Of a stretch of 37,724 nt of DNA, positions 24,682 to 34,970 are shown one piece after another. How positions within the stretch are numbered: position 1 is the first letter of the stretch; every line of letters starts with the position of its first letter. The notes below the pieces were generated by a model that made no database searches, had not been told where the DNA came from, and worked only from the letters and a program-made list of their open reading frames with translations. The translations under genes were made by a program, and so were the position numbers. Origin of the DNA: Burkholderiales bacterium (lineage in GTDB: Bacteria > Pseudomonadota > Gammaproteobacteria > Burkholderiales > SG8-41); assembly GCA_030833315.1 (NCBI GenBank), contig JAURHM010000032.1, positions 1 through 37,724 on the forward strand. Reading direction: 5' to 3'.

Positions 24682-25086
24682 TTAATCGGGCTTGTTGCGC
24701 ATCCAGTCTGCGGTGCCATGAAACGCTTTGAGCAGGGCCATGCGCAGCGTTTCCTCAATGCCCTTGTCTTCCATTGCCTGAAGCATGCATGCCAGCCAGG
24801 CATCGCGTTCGTCGACGCCGATCGGGAAAGGGAGATGTCGCGCACGCAGCATCGGATGGCCGTATTTTTCAACATACAGCGGCGGTCCGCCCAGCCAGCC
24901 GGACAGGAACAGGTAGAGTTTTTCGCGGGAGGTCGACATGTCCTGCGGATGCAGTTTGCGGATGCCGTGGTATTCCGGGATTTCTTCCATCAGATCGTAG
25001 AAACGGTCGACCAGTCCGCGCACGCCGGCATCGCCACCGAGCAGCTCGTAAGGAGTTTCGGCCGGATTTTCTTGCGGAGAAATCAT
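24682..25086 (-). CDS. Group 2 truncated haemoglobin (TrHbO type)
   Basis: A 134-residue 2-on-2 globin. It has the B10 tyrosine (Y30 in DRFYDLM), FLSGWLGGPPLYVEKYG (60-76), the proximal F8 histidine H84 (RARHLPFPIG) and the G8 tryptophan W97 typical of group 2. Such proteins bind oxygen, NO or peroxide and are linked to oxidative and nitrosative stress. AAGGA lies ~8 nt before ATG 25086 (MISPQENP). It is 28 bp after the EamA permease on the same strand and precedes the tamA remnant. Confidence 0.93.
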   Translation of the reverse strand: MISPQENPAETPYELLGGDAGVRGLVDRFYDLMEEIPEYHGIRKLHPQDMSTSREKLYLFLSGWLGGPPLYVEKYGHPMLRARHLPFPIGVDERDAWLACMLQAMEDKGIEETLRMALLKAFHGTADWMRNKPD

Positions 25087-25114
25087 TCCTGGTTCCTTTG
25101 CCCGTTGATCACTT

Positions 25115-25978
25115 TCAAGTTTCGCGGTTGGCGAGCGCAACACCGGTTACGGCAATGACCATGCCGCAGATCGCCATCATGCTCAGTGTTTCACCGAACA
25201 TTAACCAGGCCATGACTGCGGTTACTGCCGGCGTCAGGTAAAACAGGCTGGTGACGCGGGTCGCGGCGCCGCGCCGGATCAGCCGGAACAGCATGGTGGT
25301 TGCTCCCACCGACAGTACCAGCACCAGCCAGCCCAGCGCAAACAGGAATTCGCCGGTCCATTGCACCTGCATGGTTTCAATGCTGAAGGCGAGCGGCAGG
25401 GTCACGGCCAGTGCGGCGGCGAACTGAATTACTGAACCGGTGCGCAGGTCAAAAGCAGGGCAGTAGCGTTTCTGATACAGGGTACCCAGCGTGATGCCGG
25501 CCAGTGCGCCCAGCCCTAGCAGCAGACTGCCGGCGGACAGGCCATGCAGCGACATTTTCTGCCAGACCACCAGTGTGACGCCGGCTAGGCCCAGCGCGAG
25601 GCCGCACCATTGCAGGCGGGTGACGCGTTCGCCGAGCAGGCGACCGGCTACGGCGGCTGTCAGCAGCGGTTGCATGCCGACGATCAGTGCGACGACGCCC
25701 GCGGACATGCCGGCATGCACTGCACAGAACACGCCGCCGAGATAGGCGCCCTGCATCAGCAGGCCGGCGATGGCGATGTGGCGGACTTCAGTGATTGCGG
25801 TGGGCCAGGGCGCGCGCAATACCAGCGCCAGCGGCAGCATCAGCGCGATAACCGCAAGGTAGCGCAGGGTGAGGAAGGTCAGGGGTTCGGCGTGGGGCAG
25901 GCCCAGCCGGGCGCCGATGAATCCGGTACTCCATAACAGAACGAACAACGCCGGCACGGTGAAGGCTGCCGGCGTCAT
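25115..25978 (-). CDS. EamA/DMT-superfamily permease
   Basis: A ten-helix drug/metabolite transporter with two EamA repeats (residues ~5-135 and ~145-285), seen as FVLLWSTGFIGARLGLPHAE and later FYLTPAVTAVMAWLMFGETL, the characteristic last-but-one helix with the Glu of GET. I start at ATG 25978, 13 bp after the typA stop; a GTG at 26017 would give 300 residues and overlap typA. Substrate is unknown; family members export amino acids, nucleobases or other metabolites. It is probably co-transcribed with typA and the haemoglobin. Confidence 0.88.
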   Translation of the reverse strand: MTPAAFTVPALFVLLWSTGFIGARLGLPHAEPLTFLTLRYLAVIALMLPLALVLRAPWPTAITEVRHIAIAGLLMQGAYLGGVFCAVHAGMSAGVVALIVGMQPLLTAAVAGRLLGERVTRLQWCGLALGLAGVTLVVWQKMSLHGLSAGSLLLGLGALAGITLGTLYQKRYCPAFDLRTGSVIQFAAALAVTLPLAFSIETMQVQWTGEFLFALGWLVLVLSVGATTMLFRLIRRGAATRVTSLFYLTPAVTAVMAWLMFGETLSMMAICGMVIAVTGVALANRET

Positions 25979-25991
25979 GCCGCGACTGGAA

Positions 25992-27833
25992 TCAGGCGGC
26001 GGTTGCCTGGTCGACACGACCCGCCTTCTTGCGCTCGTGCTCCTTCAGGTGGCGCTTGCGGATACGGATCGACTTCGGCGTTATTTCAACAAGTTCGTCG
26101 TCGGCGATGAACTCGATCGCGGATTCCAGGGTGACCTGGATCGGCGGTACCAGGCGCACGGCTTCGTCGGTTCCGGAGGCGCGGACGTTGGTGAGTTGTT
26201 TGCCCTTGATCGGATTGACCACCAGATCGTTGTCGCGGCTGTGGATGCCGATGATGATACCTTCGTACAGCGGGTCGCCCGGGCTGACGAACATGCGGCC
26301 GCGTTCCTGCAGTTTCCACAAGGCGTAGGCGACAGCAGTACCGTCTTCGGCCGAGATCAGCACGCCGTTGCGGCGCTCTTCCATGTCGGGTTTCATCGGG
26401 CCGTAGTCGTCGAACACGTGACTCATCACCCCGGTGCCGCGGGTCATGGTCATGAAGTCGGACTGGAAACCGATCATGCCACGTGCCGGAATGCGGTAAT
26501 CGAGGCGGACGCGGCCCTTGCCGTCAGGCTGCATGTCCTGCAGGTCGCCGCGGCGTGCGCCGAGGGCTTCCATCACGGCGCCCTGGTTGGTTTCATCGAC
26601 GTCGACCGTCAGCATTTCGTACGGTTCCTGTTTCTCGCCATTGACTTCGCGAATCACCACGCGTGGGCGCGACACCGCGAGTTCGTAACCTTCGCGGCGC
26701 ATGTTTTCGAGCAGGATGGTGAGGTGCAGTTCACCGCGACCCGACACCTCGAACACGTCGGCGTCGTCGGTCTCATTCACCTTGAGCGCTACGTTGCTCA
26801 TCAATTCGCGGTTCAGGCGCTCACGCAGCTGGCGGCTGGTGACGAATTTGCCTTCGCGGCCGGCCAGCGGCGAGGTGTTGACCTGGAAGTTCATGGTCAG
26901 CGTCGGCTCGTCCACTTTCAGCATCGGCAGCGCTTCGGGTTGCAGCGGGTCGGTGATGGTGACACCGATGCCGACTTCCTCGATCCCGTTGATCAACACG
27001 ATGTCGCCGGCCTGCGCTTCGGTAATCTGTACACGTTCAAGGCCGCGGAAACCCTGAACCTGGTTGATTTTGGCGGTGGTCGGGGTCGAATCCGTCCCCT
27101 TCATCACAACGACCTGCTGGCCTGGGCGGATGCGGCCGCGGTTGACTCGACCGATGCCGATCTTGCCGACATAGCTGGAGTAATCGAGAGAGCAGATCTG
27201 CAGTTGCAGCGGACCGTTGGGATCATCGGCGCGCATCGGCACGTGGGCGACCACGGCCTCAAACAGCGGTTCGAGAGTGCCTTCGCGCACACTGGCGTCG
27301 GTGCTGGCAAAGCCGTTCAGCGCGGAGGCGTAGACCACCGGAAAATCGAGCTGTTCTTCCGTGGCGCCGAGTTTGTCGAACAGGTCGAAGGTCTGGTTGA
27401 CGACCCAGTCCGGCCTTGCGCCCGGCCGGTCGATCTTGTTGACCACGACGATGGGTTTCAGACCCAGTGCCAGCGCCTTGCGCGTGACGAAACGGGTTTG
27501 CGGCATCGGGCCTTCCACGGCATCGACCAGCAGCAGCACGCCATCGACCATCGACAATACGCGCTCCACCTCGCCGCCGAAGTCGGCGTGTCCGGGAGTA
27601 TCGACGATATTGATCAAGGTGCCTTTCCAGGTGACCGCGCAGTTCTTGGCCAGAATCGTGATGCCACGCTCGCGTTCGATGTCGTTGGAGTCCATGACGC
27701 GCTCGGTGACCTGCTCGTGTGCGGCGAAGGTGCCGGACTGGCGCAGCAGTTTGTCGACGAGGGTGGTTTTGCCATGATCAACGTGAGCGATGATGGCTAT
27801 GTTGCGTAGCGGGCGTTGTTCGATGGCGGACAC
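25992..27833 (-). CDS. typA: Ribosome-associated translational GTPase TypA/BipA
   Basis: A 613-residue translation-factor GTPase. The G1 motif [15 protein letters not shown] is at residues 16-30, with [14 protein letters not shown] (G3) and [13 protein letters not shown] (G4) in place. Domain II, III, V and the TypA-specific C-terminal domain follow, ending with [16 protein letters not shown]. TypA binds the ribosome and is needed for growth at low temperature and under stress. The start is a GTG at 27833 (V-to-[11 protein letters not shown]); CAAGG lies about 10 nt upstream. Length matches the family's usual 605-615. Confidence 0.96.
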   Translation of the reverse strand: MSAIEQRPLRNIAIIAHVDHGKTTLVDKLLRQSGTFAAHEQVTERVMDSNDIERERGITILAKNCAVTWKGTLINIVDTPGHADFGGEVERVLSMVDGVLLLVDAVEGPMPQTRFVTRKALALGLKPIVVVNKIDRPGARPDWVVNQTFDLFDKLGATEEQLDFPVVYASALNGFASTDASVREGTLEPLFEAVVAHVPMRADDPNGPLQLQICSLDYSSYVGKIGIGRVNRGRIRPGQQVVVMKGTDSTPTTAKINQVQGFRGLERVQITEAQAGDIVLINGIEEVGIGVTITDPLQPEALPMLKVDEPTLTMNFQVNTSPLAGREGKFVTSRQLRERLNRELMSNVALKVNETDDADVFEVSGRGELHLTILLENMRREGYELAVSRPRVVIREVNGEKQEPYEMLTVDVDETNQGAVMEALGARRGDLQDMQPDGKGRVRLDYRIPARGMIGFQSDFMTMTRGTGVMSHVFDDYGPMKPDMEERRNGVLISAEDGTAVAYALWKLQERGRMFVSPGDPLYEGIIIGIHSRDNDLVVNPIKGKQLTNVRASGTDEAVRLVPPIQVTLESAIEFIADDELVEITPKSIRIRKRHLKEHERKKAGRVDQATAA

Positions 27834-28365
27834 AGGAAGGGCCTTGGAAAAAAGGGGCGGATTGTAGCATGCAGGTGCTGCTATTACCTTGAATTTTCTG
27901 ACTTTTCTGTGCGCCAGGGGCGTGCGGGAGGGAGCTTTTCCTCTGGTTGATCGGAAAAAACCTCGCTATTTCCGATACTTGCGGTTAGAATACGCGCACC
28001 TTGCAGGGGCATAGAATTATTTGTGCACTGCAGGATGCATCTGTCCCTGACCCCTTCGATTTCAGCTCCCTTCTCTGAAAAGCTGCTTCCGCCACGGTTA
28101 GCGACGATACCCGTGCGCCGGTGGCCGCCACCGCGACTCAGTCGCGGCATGCCTTGCAGTAGTGGCATTTCCTGCGCGTTTATTGCTGATGGGCTGTTGT
28201 TGCCTGCAGAGGCCGCAAAGTTCACAGAGGAATAACGAACGTAACGCCTGCGCGTCAGCGCGGGGCTGCCGCTCGCTGAGCCCTCGTGTGTGCTCTTTGT
28301 GATGCCTGAAAAAACCTGCAGCCACGGTTTATCGGCAGTCGTTTTGCTTTTTGAAAGTATCAATA
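27834..28365 (+). other. 532-bp gene-free region, probable long leader of the helicase gene
   Basis: No credible gene is seen on either strand; the open frame on the minus strand has no family features. On the plus strand a TAGAAT at 27986-27991 (5 of 6 consensus) is the best -10 candidate. If used, the helicase mRNA would have a leader of ~370 nt. Within it are hairpins GGTGGC-C-GCCACC (28120-28132), CCGCGACT-C-AGTCGCGG (28131-28147; shares two bases with the previous one, so they are alternatives) and GGGCT/AGCCC (28263-28283). A stretch GCAGAGGCCGCAAAGTTCAC (28207-28226) resembles dispersed intergenic repeats. Confidence 0.55.
27963..27991 (+). promoter_or_regulatory. Candidate promoter of the DEAD-box helicase gene
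   Basis: TAGAAT (27986-27991) fits a sigma-70 -10 element. The hexamer 17 bp upstream, TCGCTA (27963-27968), is a poor -35, and no TGn extension is present. It is the best-looking site in the region, but weak. Confidence 0.3.
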
Positions 28366-29652
<1,287 letters not shown>

Positions 29653-29690
29653 TATTATTTGGGCGTAGGGGAAGTGGTTTTGTTGAATAT

Positions 29691-29718
29691 CGCCGCGGCC
29701 CTCCGCGGCGATTTCATT
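29691..29718 (+). terminator. Terminator of the helicase gene
   Basis: CGCCGCGG (29691-29698), loop CCCT and CCGCGGCG (29703-29710) form a perfect 8-bp stem followed by ATTTCATTT. It lies 38 bp after the helicase stop and isolates the next Bug gene. Confidence 0.75.
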
Positions 29719-29748
29719 TGAGGTTTCTTTTTAGTCAAAGGAATCAAT

Positions 29749-30723
29749 ATGTTACGTAATATAATCACAGTTGCAACATTGCTGGCATCGGCTGTCGCGG
29801 GAACCGTTGCGGCGCAGGACTATCCGACCCGTCCGGTTTCGCTGGTGGTTCCGTTCGCGGCAGGCGGCCCGACCGATACGCTGGCGCGCAATCTCGCGCA
29901 GCAGATGTCCAAAACACTGAAGCAGCAGGTCATTGTTGAAAACCGCGCGGGTGCCGGCGGCACACTGGCAGCAGGTCTTATTGCCAAATCCAAGCCCGAG
30001 GGTTATCAGGTACTGATCGCCCACATCGGCATGTCGACCGCCCCGGCGCTGTACCGCAAACTGCCGTTCAACCCGCTGACTGATTTCGAATACATCGGCC
30101 AGGTTGCCGATGTGCCGATGACGCTGATCGCACGCACCGGCCTGCCGCCCGACAACTACAAGGACTTTGTCGCCTACGTGAAGGCGAACAAGGACAAGCT
30201 GAACATGGGCAATGCCGGCCTCGGCGCCGCATCGCACCTCTGCGGGCTGCTGTTCATGTCGCGCATTGAAGCCAATATCCAGACCATTCCCTATACGGGT
30301 ACCGGTCCGGCAATGTCGGCGTTGATGGGTAATCAGGTCGACCTGATGTGCGATCAGACAACCAATACCACTGGCGCCATCCAGTCCGGCAAGATCAAAG
30401 TGTTCGGCGTCACCACCAAAAAGCGCATTCCCTCACTGCAATATGTGCCGACGCTGCATGAGCAGGGCCTGAAGGACTTCGAAGTTGCCGTCTGGCACGG
30501 TCTTTATGTCGCCAAAGGCACGCCGAAACCGGTGCTCGAGAAGCTCAATGCTGCGCTGGTGGCTGCGATCAAGGATCCGCAATTCAAGGAATCGCTGGCG
30601 AAACTCGGCGCCGAGCCTGTTTCGGTCGATCGCGCGACGCCGGAATCGCTAGAGAAGCATCTGAAGGCCGAAATCGAGAAGTGGGGCCCGATCATCAAAA
30701 AGGCCGGTGTTTACGCCGACTGA
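29749..30723 (+). CDS. Tripartite tricarboxylate transporter receptor (Bug/TctC family) 4
   Basis: A 324-residue periplasmic binding protein with a signal peptide (MLRNIITVATLLASAVAGTV, cleavage near AAQ) and YPTRPVSLVVPFAAGGPTDT, VIVENRAGAGGTLA, then PEGYQVLIA. It is monocistronic: terminators lie before (29691) and after (30741). It contains two cysteines at LCGLLFMSR and LMCDQTTN that could form a disulphide, unusual among the five copies here. Although it adjoins the molybdenum hydroxylase operon, that operon has its own Bug gene (36452), so two binding proteins may serve it. Ligand unknown. Confidence 0.93.
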   Translation: MLRNIITVATLLASAVAGTVAAQDYPTRPVSLVVPFAAGGPTDTLARNLAQQMSKTLKQQVIVENRAGAGGTLAAGLIAKSKPEGYQVLIAHIGMSTAPALYRKLPFNPLTDFEYIGQVADVPMTLIARTGLPPDNYKDFVAYVKANKDKLNMGNAGLGAASHLCGLLFMSRIEANIQTIPYTGTGPAMSALMGNQVDLMCDQTTNTTGAIQSGKIKVFGVTTKKRIPSLQYVPTLHEQGLKDFEVAVWHGLYVAKGTPKPVLEKLNAALVAAIKDPQFKESLAKLGAEPVSVDRATPESLEKHLKAEIEKWGPIIKKAGVYAD

Positions 30724-30740
30724 TTCCGGAGCCGACAACT

Positions 30741-30777
30741 AATCCTCCGTCGCTAGCATGCGCCGGGGGATTTTTTT
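30741..30777 (+). terminator. Intrinsic terminator after Bug 4
   Basis: AATCCTCCG (30741-30749) pairs with CGGGGGATT (30764-30772, one G-T pair), and the stem runs into seven T (30771-30777). It lies 17 bp after the stop. Confidence 0.85.
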
Positions 30778-30801
30778 CGTCCTGAAGGATGGATCCACGC
30801 A

Positions 30802-30846
30802 TTGATTTTAAGGGGGGCTGACAGTACAGTAGCCAGCTTTTACTGT
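30802..30846 (+). promoter_or_regulatory. Promoter and overlapping dyad of the molybdenum hydroxylase-UbiD operon
   Basis: TTGATT (30802-30807), a 17-bp spacer and TACAGT (30825-30830) form a good sigma-70 promoter ~30 bp before the first ATG. ACAGTA (30826-30831) and TACTGT (30841-30846) are an inverted repeat with 9 bp between, lying over the -10 and start site, as for a repressor operator. No regulator gene is adjacent. Confidence 0.55.
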
Positions 30847-30858
30847 TGCGATAAAACA

Positions 30859-31323
30859 ATGAAATTCACCGGGGAGATTGTAGTTGGCGCATCACGCGAA
30901 GCCGTGTTCGAAAAACTGCAGGACATCCATTTTTTTGCATCCTGCATCGAGGGTGTGCGCGACCTGAAGCTCCGGGATGACAAGTGCTTCGACGCGGTGC
31001 TTGAGACCAAGGTGGCTTACATGACCTTCAAGTTCAAGGTTGCCGTTGAGCTGATGGAAGTCACCCCGCCCGAAGTCATTGCTGCAAAAATCGAAGGTGC
31101 GCCGATGGGGCTGGTGGGGCGGCTGACCGCGATTTCGTCGACGCGTCTGGTTGATGCCGGCGACGGCGCAACTAAAATCCAGTATGAAATTGATACCGCA
31201 CTGACCGGAAAACTGGGCAGCATCGGTCAACCGGTTCTGAAAGCCAAAGCCAAGGAAATGGAAAAACAGTTCGCAAAAAATCTGGGTGCAGCTTTTGCCG
31301 GCTCGACGCAGGGGGCGGCATGA
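30859..31323 (+). CDS. CoxG-like SRPBCC-fold protein
   Basis: A 154-residue member of the carbon monoxide dehydrogenase subunit G family. It opens with MKFTGEIVVGASREAVFEKL, the typical helix-grip start, and ends in a helical segment PVLKAKAKEMEKQFAKNLG. CoxG proteins recruit or anchor molybdenum hydroxylases or deliver cofactor/substrate; they have no catalytic residues. Start ATG 30859. Its stop overlaps the ATG of the FAD subunit (ATGA). It lacks a hydrophobic C-terminal membrane tail seen in some CoxG proteins. Confidence 0.85.
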   Translation: MKFTGEIVVGASREAVFEKLQDIHFFASCIEGVRDLKLRDDKCFDAVLETKVAYMTFKFKVAVELMEVTPPEVIAAKIEGAPMGLVGRLTAISSTRLVDAGDGATKIQYEIDTALTGKLGSIGQPVLKAKAKEMEKQFAKNLGAAFAGSTQGAA

Positions 31324-32174
31324 CGCCTTTTGAACTGGCTGAACCGCGTTCGCTGAAGGACGCGCTGACGCTGCTCAATACCGATGATCCTTCGGTGCGT
31401 GCATTCGGCGGCTGCACTGCGCTGATGCTGATGATGAAAACCGGCGTATTTCAGCCGACCTGCCTTGTCAGCTTGCGCGGCGTCGAGCCGCAGCACGCCG
31501 AAATCCAGTCCGACGGCGGCGCTTTGCGCATTGGTGCGCTGGCGACGCTGACGGCGATTGGCGGCTCGGCGATGGTGTACAGGGCGGCGCCGGTGATTGT
31601 TAATGCCATGCAGACACTGTCCAATGTCCGTGTGCGCAATGTCGCTACGTTGGGCGGTCATCTGGCGCATGGTGACCCGCACATGGACCTGCCGCCGGTG
31701 ATGATTGCACTGGATGCAGAACTGACTGCCGTGTCGGTCGATGGTGAGCGCAATCTACGTGTCGCCGACCTGTTCACCGGTTACTACGAAACCGCCCTGG
31801 CGAAAAACGAATTGATCAGCGAAGTGCGGATTCCGTCGCAGGCCGGTCGCCGCTCTGCCTATCTCAAATGCACGACGCGTACCGCAGATGACTGGCCGGC
31901 GCTGGGTGTGGCGGTGTCGTTCGCGACCGACGGAAAAGTCGTCCGGGACGCCCGCGTGGTGGTGAGTGCTGCGACGGAAAAGGCCGTGCGGCTGCGTGAT
32001 GCGGAGGCCGTTCTTGAGGGCGCCACAGTCAGCGATGCGGTGCTGGCGCGTGCCGGCGAGGCGGCTGCGGCTGAGGCCGAGATGGTCGGTGATGCGCGCG
32101 GTTCCGCTGCCTACAAGCGCGAAATGCTGCGGGTGTATGCCGCGCGTGCCGTCAAACAGGCGCTGGCCGCCTAA
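31320..32174 (+). CDS. FAD-binding medium subunit of a molybdenum hydroxylase (CoxM/CutM type)
   Basis: A 284-residue FAD subunit. It begins with TPFELAEPRSLKDALTLL and carries the pyrophosphate loop AFGGCTALMLMMKTG and the second flavin motif NVATLGGHLAHGDPHMDLP, both usual for this family, although the first has C where most have T. It passes electrons from the 2Fe-2S clusters to FAD and then to the acceptor. It overlaps the CoxG-like gene by 4 bp and lies 20 bp before the large subunit. Confidence 0.92.
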   Translation: MTPFELAEPRSLKDALTLLNTDDPSVRAFGGCTALMLMMKTGVFQPTCLVSLRGVEPQHAEIQSDGGALRIGALATLTAIGGSAMVYRAAPVIVNAMQTLSNVRVRNVATLGGHLAHGDPHMDLPPVMIALDAELTAVSVDGERNLRVADLFTGYYETALAKNELISEVRIPSQAGRRSAYLKCTTRTADDWPALGVAVSFATDGKVVRDARVVVSAATEKAVRLRDAEAVLEGATVSDAVLARAGEAAAAEAEMVGDARGSAAYKREMLRVYAARAVKQALAA

Positions 32175-32194
32175 CCTGATTCAGGAGCATTGTT

Positions 32195-34486
32195 TTGGCG
32201 ACAACACTGGGTAAATCCAACTCCGGCGCGGCCTTCGGCCGGTCGATTCCGCGTGTAGAGGCGCGTGCCAAGGTTACCGGCAAGGCCGAGTATGTGCACA
32301 ACCTGCGCCTGCCGGGCATGCTGTACGGCAAGGTCCACCGCAGCACGGTGGCGCATGGACGTATTCGCGGCATCGATGTGGCGGCGGCAAAGGCCTTGCC
32401 GGGCGTGTATGCGGTCTACACCGCGGCCGACATCATCAAGCTGATTCCGGAGCCTTACTACGGCCCGGCCTTCCATGATCAGCCGATTCTCGCTGTCGAC
32501 AAGGTGCATCACGTCGGTGAGCCGGTGGCGCTGGTGCTGGCGGCGGACCCGCATGTTGCCGAGGCGGCAGCGCAGTTGATTGACGTCGATTACGAGGAAC
32601 TGCCTGCGGTATTCGATGAAGTCGAGGCGATGACGTCGAAGGCGATCGTGCATGACGTGCTCAAGCCCGCCGGCACCTTTCCGGACCTGAAGCATCTGAA
32701 GGGCAAACGCGATACCAATATCGCGCTGGATTTCCATCTGCGTCGCGGCGATGTGCAGAAGGCCTTCGCTGAGGCGGATCATGTGTTTGAGCACACCTTC
32801 CGCACCCAGCAGGTGCTCCACGTGCCGCTGGAGCCCTTTGTCACGGTCGCTGATCCGACGCCGAACCAGCTGGTCATTCATACCGCATCGCAAAGCCCGT
32901 CGTTTGTGCGTATCGAAATTGCCCGCCTGCTCGGCTGGCCCGAAAACAGGGTGCGGGTGAAAGTGCCTTATCTGGGCGGCGGCTTCGGCGCCAAGCTCTA
33001 CATCAAAACGGAAGCGCTGACGGCGGCTGCCGCATTGCTGGCCGGACGTCCGGTTAAGATTTCGCTGACGATGGAAGAGCAGTTTTACCAGATCACCAAA
33101 CACGCGGCGACGCTGCGCATCAAGAGCGGCGTTACCAAGGACGGCAAGGTCACGTCGCGCGAATGCGAAGTCTGGTGGAACGGTGGCGCCTACGCCGACA
33201 TCGGACCGCGAGTCACGCAGAAGTCGGGTTTTACCGCGCCGGGACCGTACGATATCGATCACGTCAGCATCGATTCCTACGCGCTGTATACCAATCTGCC
33301 GGCAGCCGGCGCTCTGCGCGGCTTCGGTATTCCGCAGCTGGTGTGGGCTTATGAAAGCCACACCGACATGATCGCCAAGGCGCTGAAGATGGATCCGCTG
33401 GCGATCCGCCGTAAGAACATTCTGCGCGAAGGCCGGCCGCAGGCCACCGGCACGCTGATGCGCGATGCGGGCATTGAAAAGGTGCTGGAGCGTCTGGCGC
33501 AGCGCATGGATTGGGAAAAGGCTTTTGACAAGGGCAGCGGTACGCTGCGTCGCGGCCGTGGCATTGCCATCGGTTTCAAGGCGAGCATTTCGCCGACCAC
33601 CTCCGTGGCGATCGTCAACGTCAGCGCCGATGGCAGTTGCATGGTCTATTGCAGCACCGTCGACATGGGGCAGGGCTCCGATACCGCGATGGCGCAGTTT
33701 GCCGCCGAAGCGCTGGGCATCCCGGTCGAATCGGTCACCGTGGTGCATCCGGATACCGATGTCACGCCGTACGATATGGCCACGCTCGGTTCGCGTTCGA
33801 CCTACCACATGGGTCATGCGGTCAAGCTGGCTGCCGAAGACGCGCGGGACAAACTGATGCAACTGGCCAGGGATGTCGGTCTGTCGGCGGAAACCACGCC
33901 GACCCCTGATATTTTCCGCAAGAAATACGGCATGCAGGCGGGCAATATCGTTGGTGTCGGCAGCTATATTCCGACCTATACCTCGCCCGATGCTCAGGGG
34001 CAAACCACCAATGCAACGCCGTTCTGGATGATCGGTGCGACCGGCGCCGAAGTGGAAGTCGACACCGAGACCGGCGAGTTCAAAATCACGCGTCTGGTCA
34101 ATCTGGTCGATGTCGGCCGTCCGGTGAATCCGGCGATTGTCGAAACGCAGATTTCCGGCGCGACGATGATGCAACTGGGTTTCACGCTGTTCGAGCGCAT
34201 GGACTTTGATGCCGGGCAGTGCACCAATGCATCGCTCGCCGATTACAAGATTCCGGGTATCCGCGATGTGCCGCTGGTCATGGAAAACGAAGCCGTGGAT
34301 ATGGTGCAGCAGTCGGGCCCCTTCGGCGCCAAGGGTGTCGGCGAAAGCGGAACCTTCGGCGTGTCGCCGGCAATCGCCAGCGCCATTGATGACGCGGTCG
34401 GCGTGCGCCTGACCAGCCTGCCGCTGACAGCGGAAGCGGTTTATCGCGGACTGCGCGCGGAAGCGGGCAAGCCGTTGGACGAATAA
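32195..34486 (+). CDS. Molybdopterin-binding large subunit of a xanthine dehydrogenase-family hydroxylase
   Basis: A 763-residue catalytic subunit. It contains GKAEYVHNLRLPGMLYGKVH, GGGFGAKLYIKTEAL, then AGALRGFGIPQLVWAYESH and the catalytic glutamate E717 in GAKGVGESGTFG. The loop AGALRGFG is like xanthine dehydrogenase and 4-hydroxybenzoyl-CoA reductase, and it lacks the AYRCSFR of true CO dehydrogenase (form I CoxL), so CO is not the expected substrate. The start is TTG 32195 with AGGAG (32183-32187) 7 nt upstream. It uses water to hydroxylate an aromatic or N-heterocyclic carbon; the downstream UbiD suggests a carboxylated ring. Confidence 0.93.
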   Translation: MATTLGKSNSGAAFGRSIPRVEARAKVTGKAEYVHNLRLPGMLYGKVHRSTVAHGRIRGIDVAAAKALPGVYAVYTAADIIKLIPEPYYGPAFHDQPILAVDKVHHVGEPVALVLAADPHVAEAAAQLIDVDYEELPAVFDEVEAMTSKAIVHDVLKPAGTFPDLKHLKGKRDTNIALDFHLRRGDVQKAFAEADHVFEHTFRTQQVLHVPLEPFVTVADPTPNQLVIHTASQSPSFVRIEIARLLGWPENRVRVKVPYLGGGFGAKLYIKTEALTAAAALLAGRPVKISLTMEEQFYQITKHAATLRIKSGVTKDGKVTSRECEVWWNGGAYADIGPRVTQKSGFTAPGPYDIDHVSIDSYALYTNLPAAGALRGFGIPQLVWAYESHTDMIAKALKMDPLAIRRKNILREGRPQATGTLMRDAGIEKVLERLAQRMDWEKAFDKGSGTLRRGRGIAIGFKASISPTTSVAIVNVSADGSCMVYCSTVDMGQGSDTAMAQFAAEALGIPVESVTVVHPDTDVTPYDMATLGSRSTYHMGHAVKLAAEDARDKLMQLARDVGLSAETTPTPDIFRKKYGMQAGNIVGVGSYIPTYTSPDAQGQTTNATPFWMIGATGAEVEVDTETGEFKITRLVNLVDVGRPVNPAIVETQISGATMMQLGFTLFERMDFDAGQCTNASLADYKIPGIRDVPLVMENEAVDMVQQSGPFGAKGVGESGTFGVSPAIASAIDDAVGVRLTSLPLTAEAVYRGLRAEAGKPLDE

Positions 34487-34491
34487 AGAGA

Positions 34492-34968
34492 ATGAATGCC
34501 ATGCAAAGAAACATCCGGTTCATGCTGAACGGCCGTCCGGTCGAGGTGCAGGTTGGCAACCACCAGAATCTGGTCGAGGTGTTGCAGGGGCAGGGCCTGT
34601 TCGGTGCACGCGAAAGCTGTGCCCAGGGTCTTTGTGGCTGCTGCACGGTGATCGTCAACGGGGCTGCCGTCTCGGGCTGCCTGACGCTGGCGCCGCTGAT
34701 CGAAGGTGCCGATGTGCGTACGATCGAAGAGGCGCAGCCCGACGGGCAGCTCGATCCGGTGCAGCAGGCCTTTGTTGAAACCGGGGCTTTCCAGTGTGGC
34801 TTCTGTACGCCGGGATTCGTGCTGATGACCCGGCAACTGCTGGACGCGCATCCGCAACCGAGCGATGACGAAATCCGCCATTATCTGGCGGGCAATCTGT
34901 GCCGCTGTGCGGCTTATCCCGAAATCATCAACGCCGTGCGGCTCGCCGCGGCCAAACGCAAAGGCTGA
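34492..34968 (+). CDS. 2Fe-2S small subunit of the molybdenum hydroxylase (CoxS/CutS type)
   Basis: A 158-residue iron-sulphur subunit with both clusters: the plant-type one (C43, C48, C51, C63 in ESCAQGLCGCCTVIV...SGC) and the helical one (C102, C105 in FQCGFCTPG, and C137, C139 in NLCRCAAYPE). It relays electrons from the molybdenum centre to the FAD subunit. An extra cysteine, C50, sits beside C51. It starts 5 bp after the large subunit and the UbiD gene begins 2 bp after it. Confidence 0.95.
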   Translation: MNAMQRNIRFMLNGRPVEVQVGNHQNLVEVLQGQGLFGARESCAQGLCGCCTVIVNGAAVSGCLTLAPLIEGADVRTIEEAQPDGQLDPVQQAFVETGAFQCGFCTPGFVLMTRQLLDAHPQPSDDEIRHYLAGNLCRCAAYPEIINAVRLAAAKRKG

Positions 34969-34970
34969 AC

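Noticed and set aside
25869-27809. 646-codon open frame on the plus strand opposite typA
   Set aside because: Antisense shadow of typA, with no family motifs and no ribosome-binding site of note.
28207-28226. Dispersed intergenic repeat (GCAGAGGCCGCAAAG...)
   Set aside because: It resembles repeats from other betaproteobacteria from memory, but only one copy is in the window, so I cannot support calling it a repeat.
32171-34174. 667-codon open frame on the minus strand opposite the molybdopterin subunit
   Set aside because: Antisense to a gene with an intact catalytic motif set; composition rich in His, Arg and Gly without domain structure.
32195-34486. Naming the hydroxylase a CO dehydrogenase (CoxL)
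   Set aside because: The AYRCSFR active-site loop of form I CoxL is absent; the loop reads AGALRGFG as in xanthine dehydrogenase and hydroxybenzoyl-CoA reductase.
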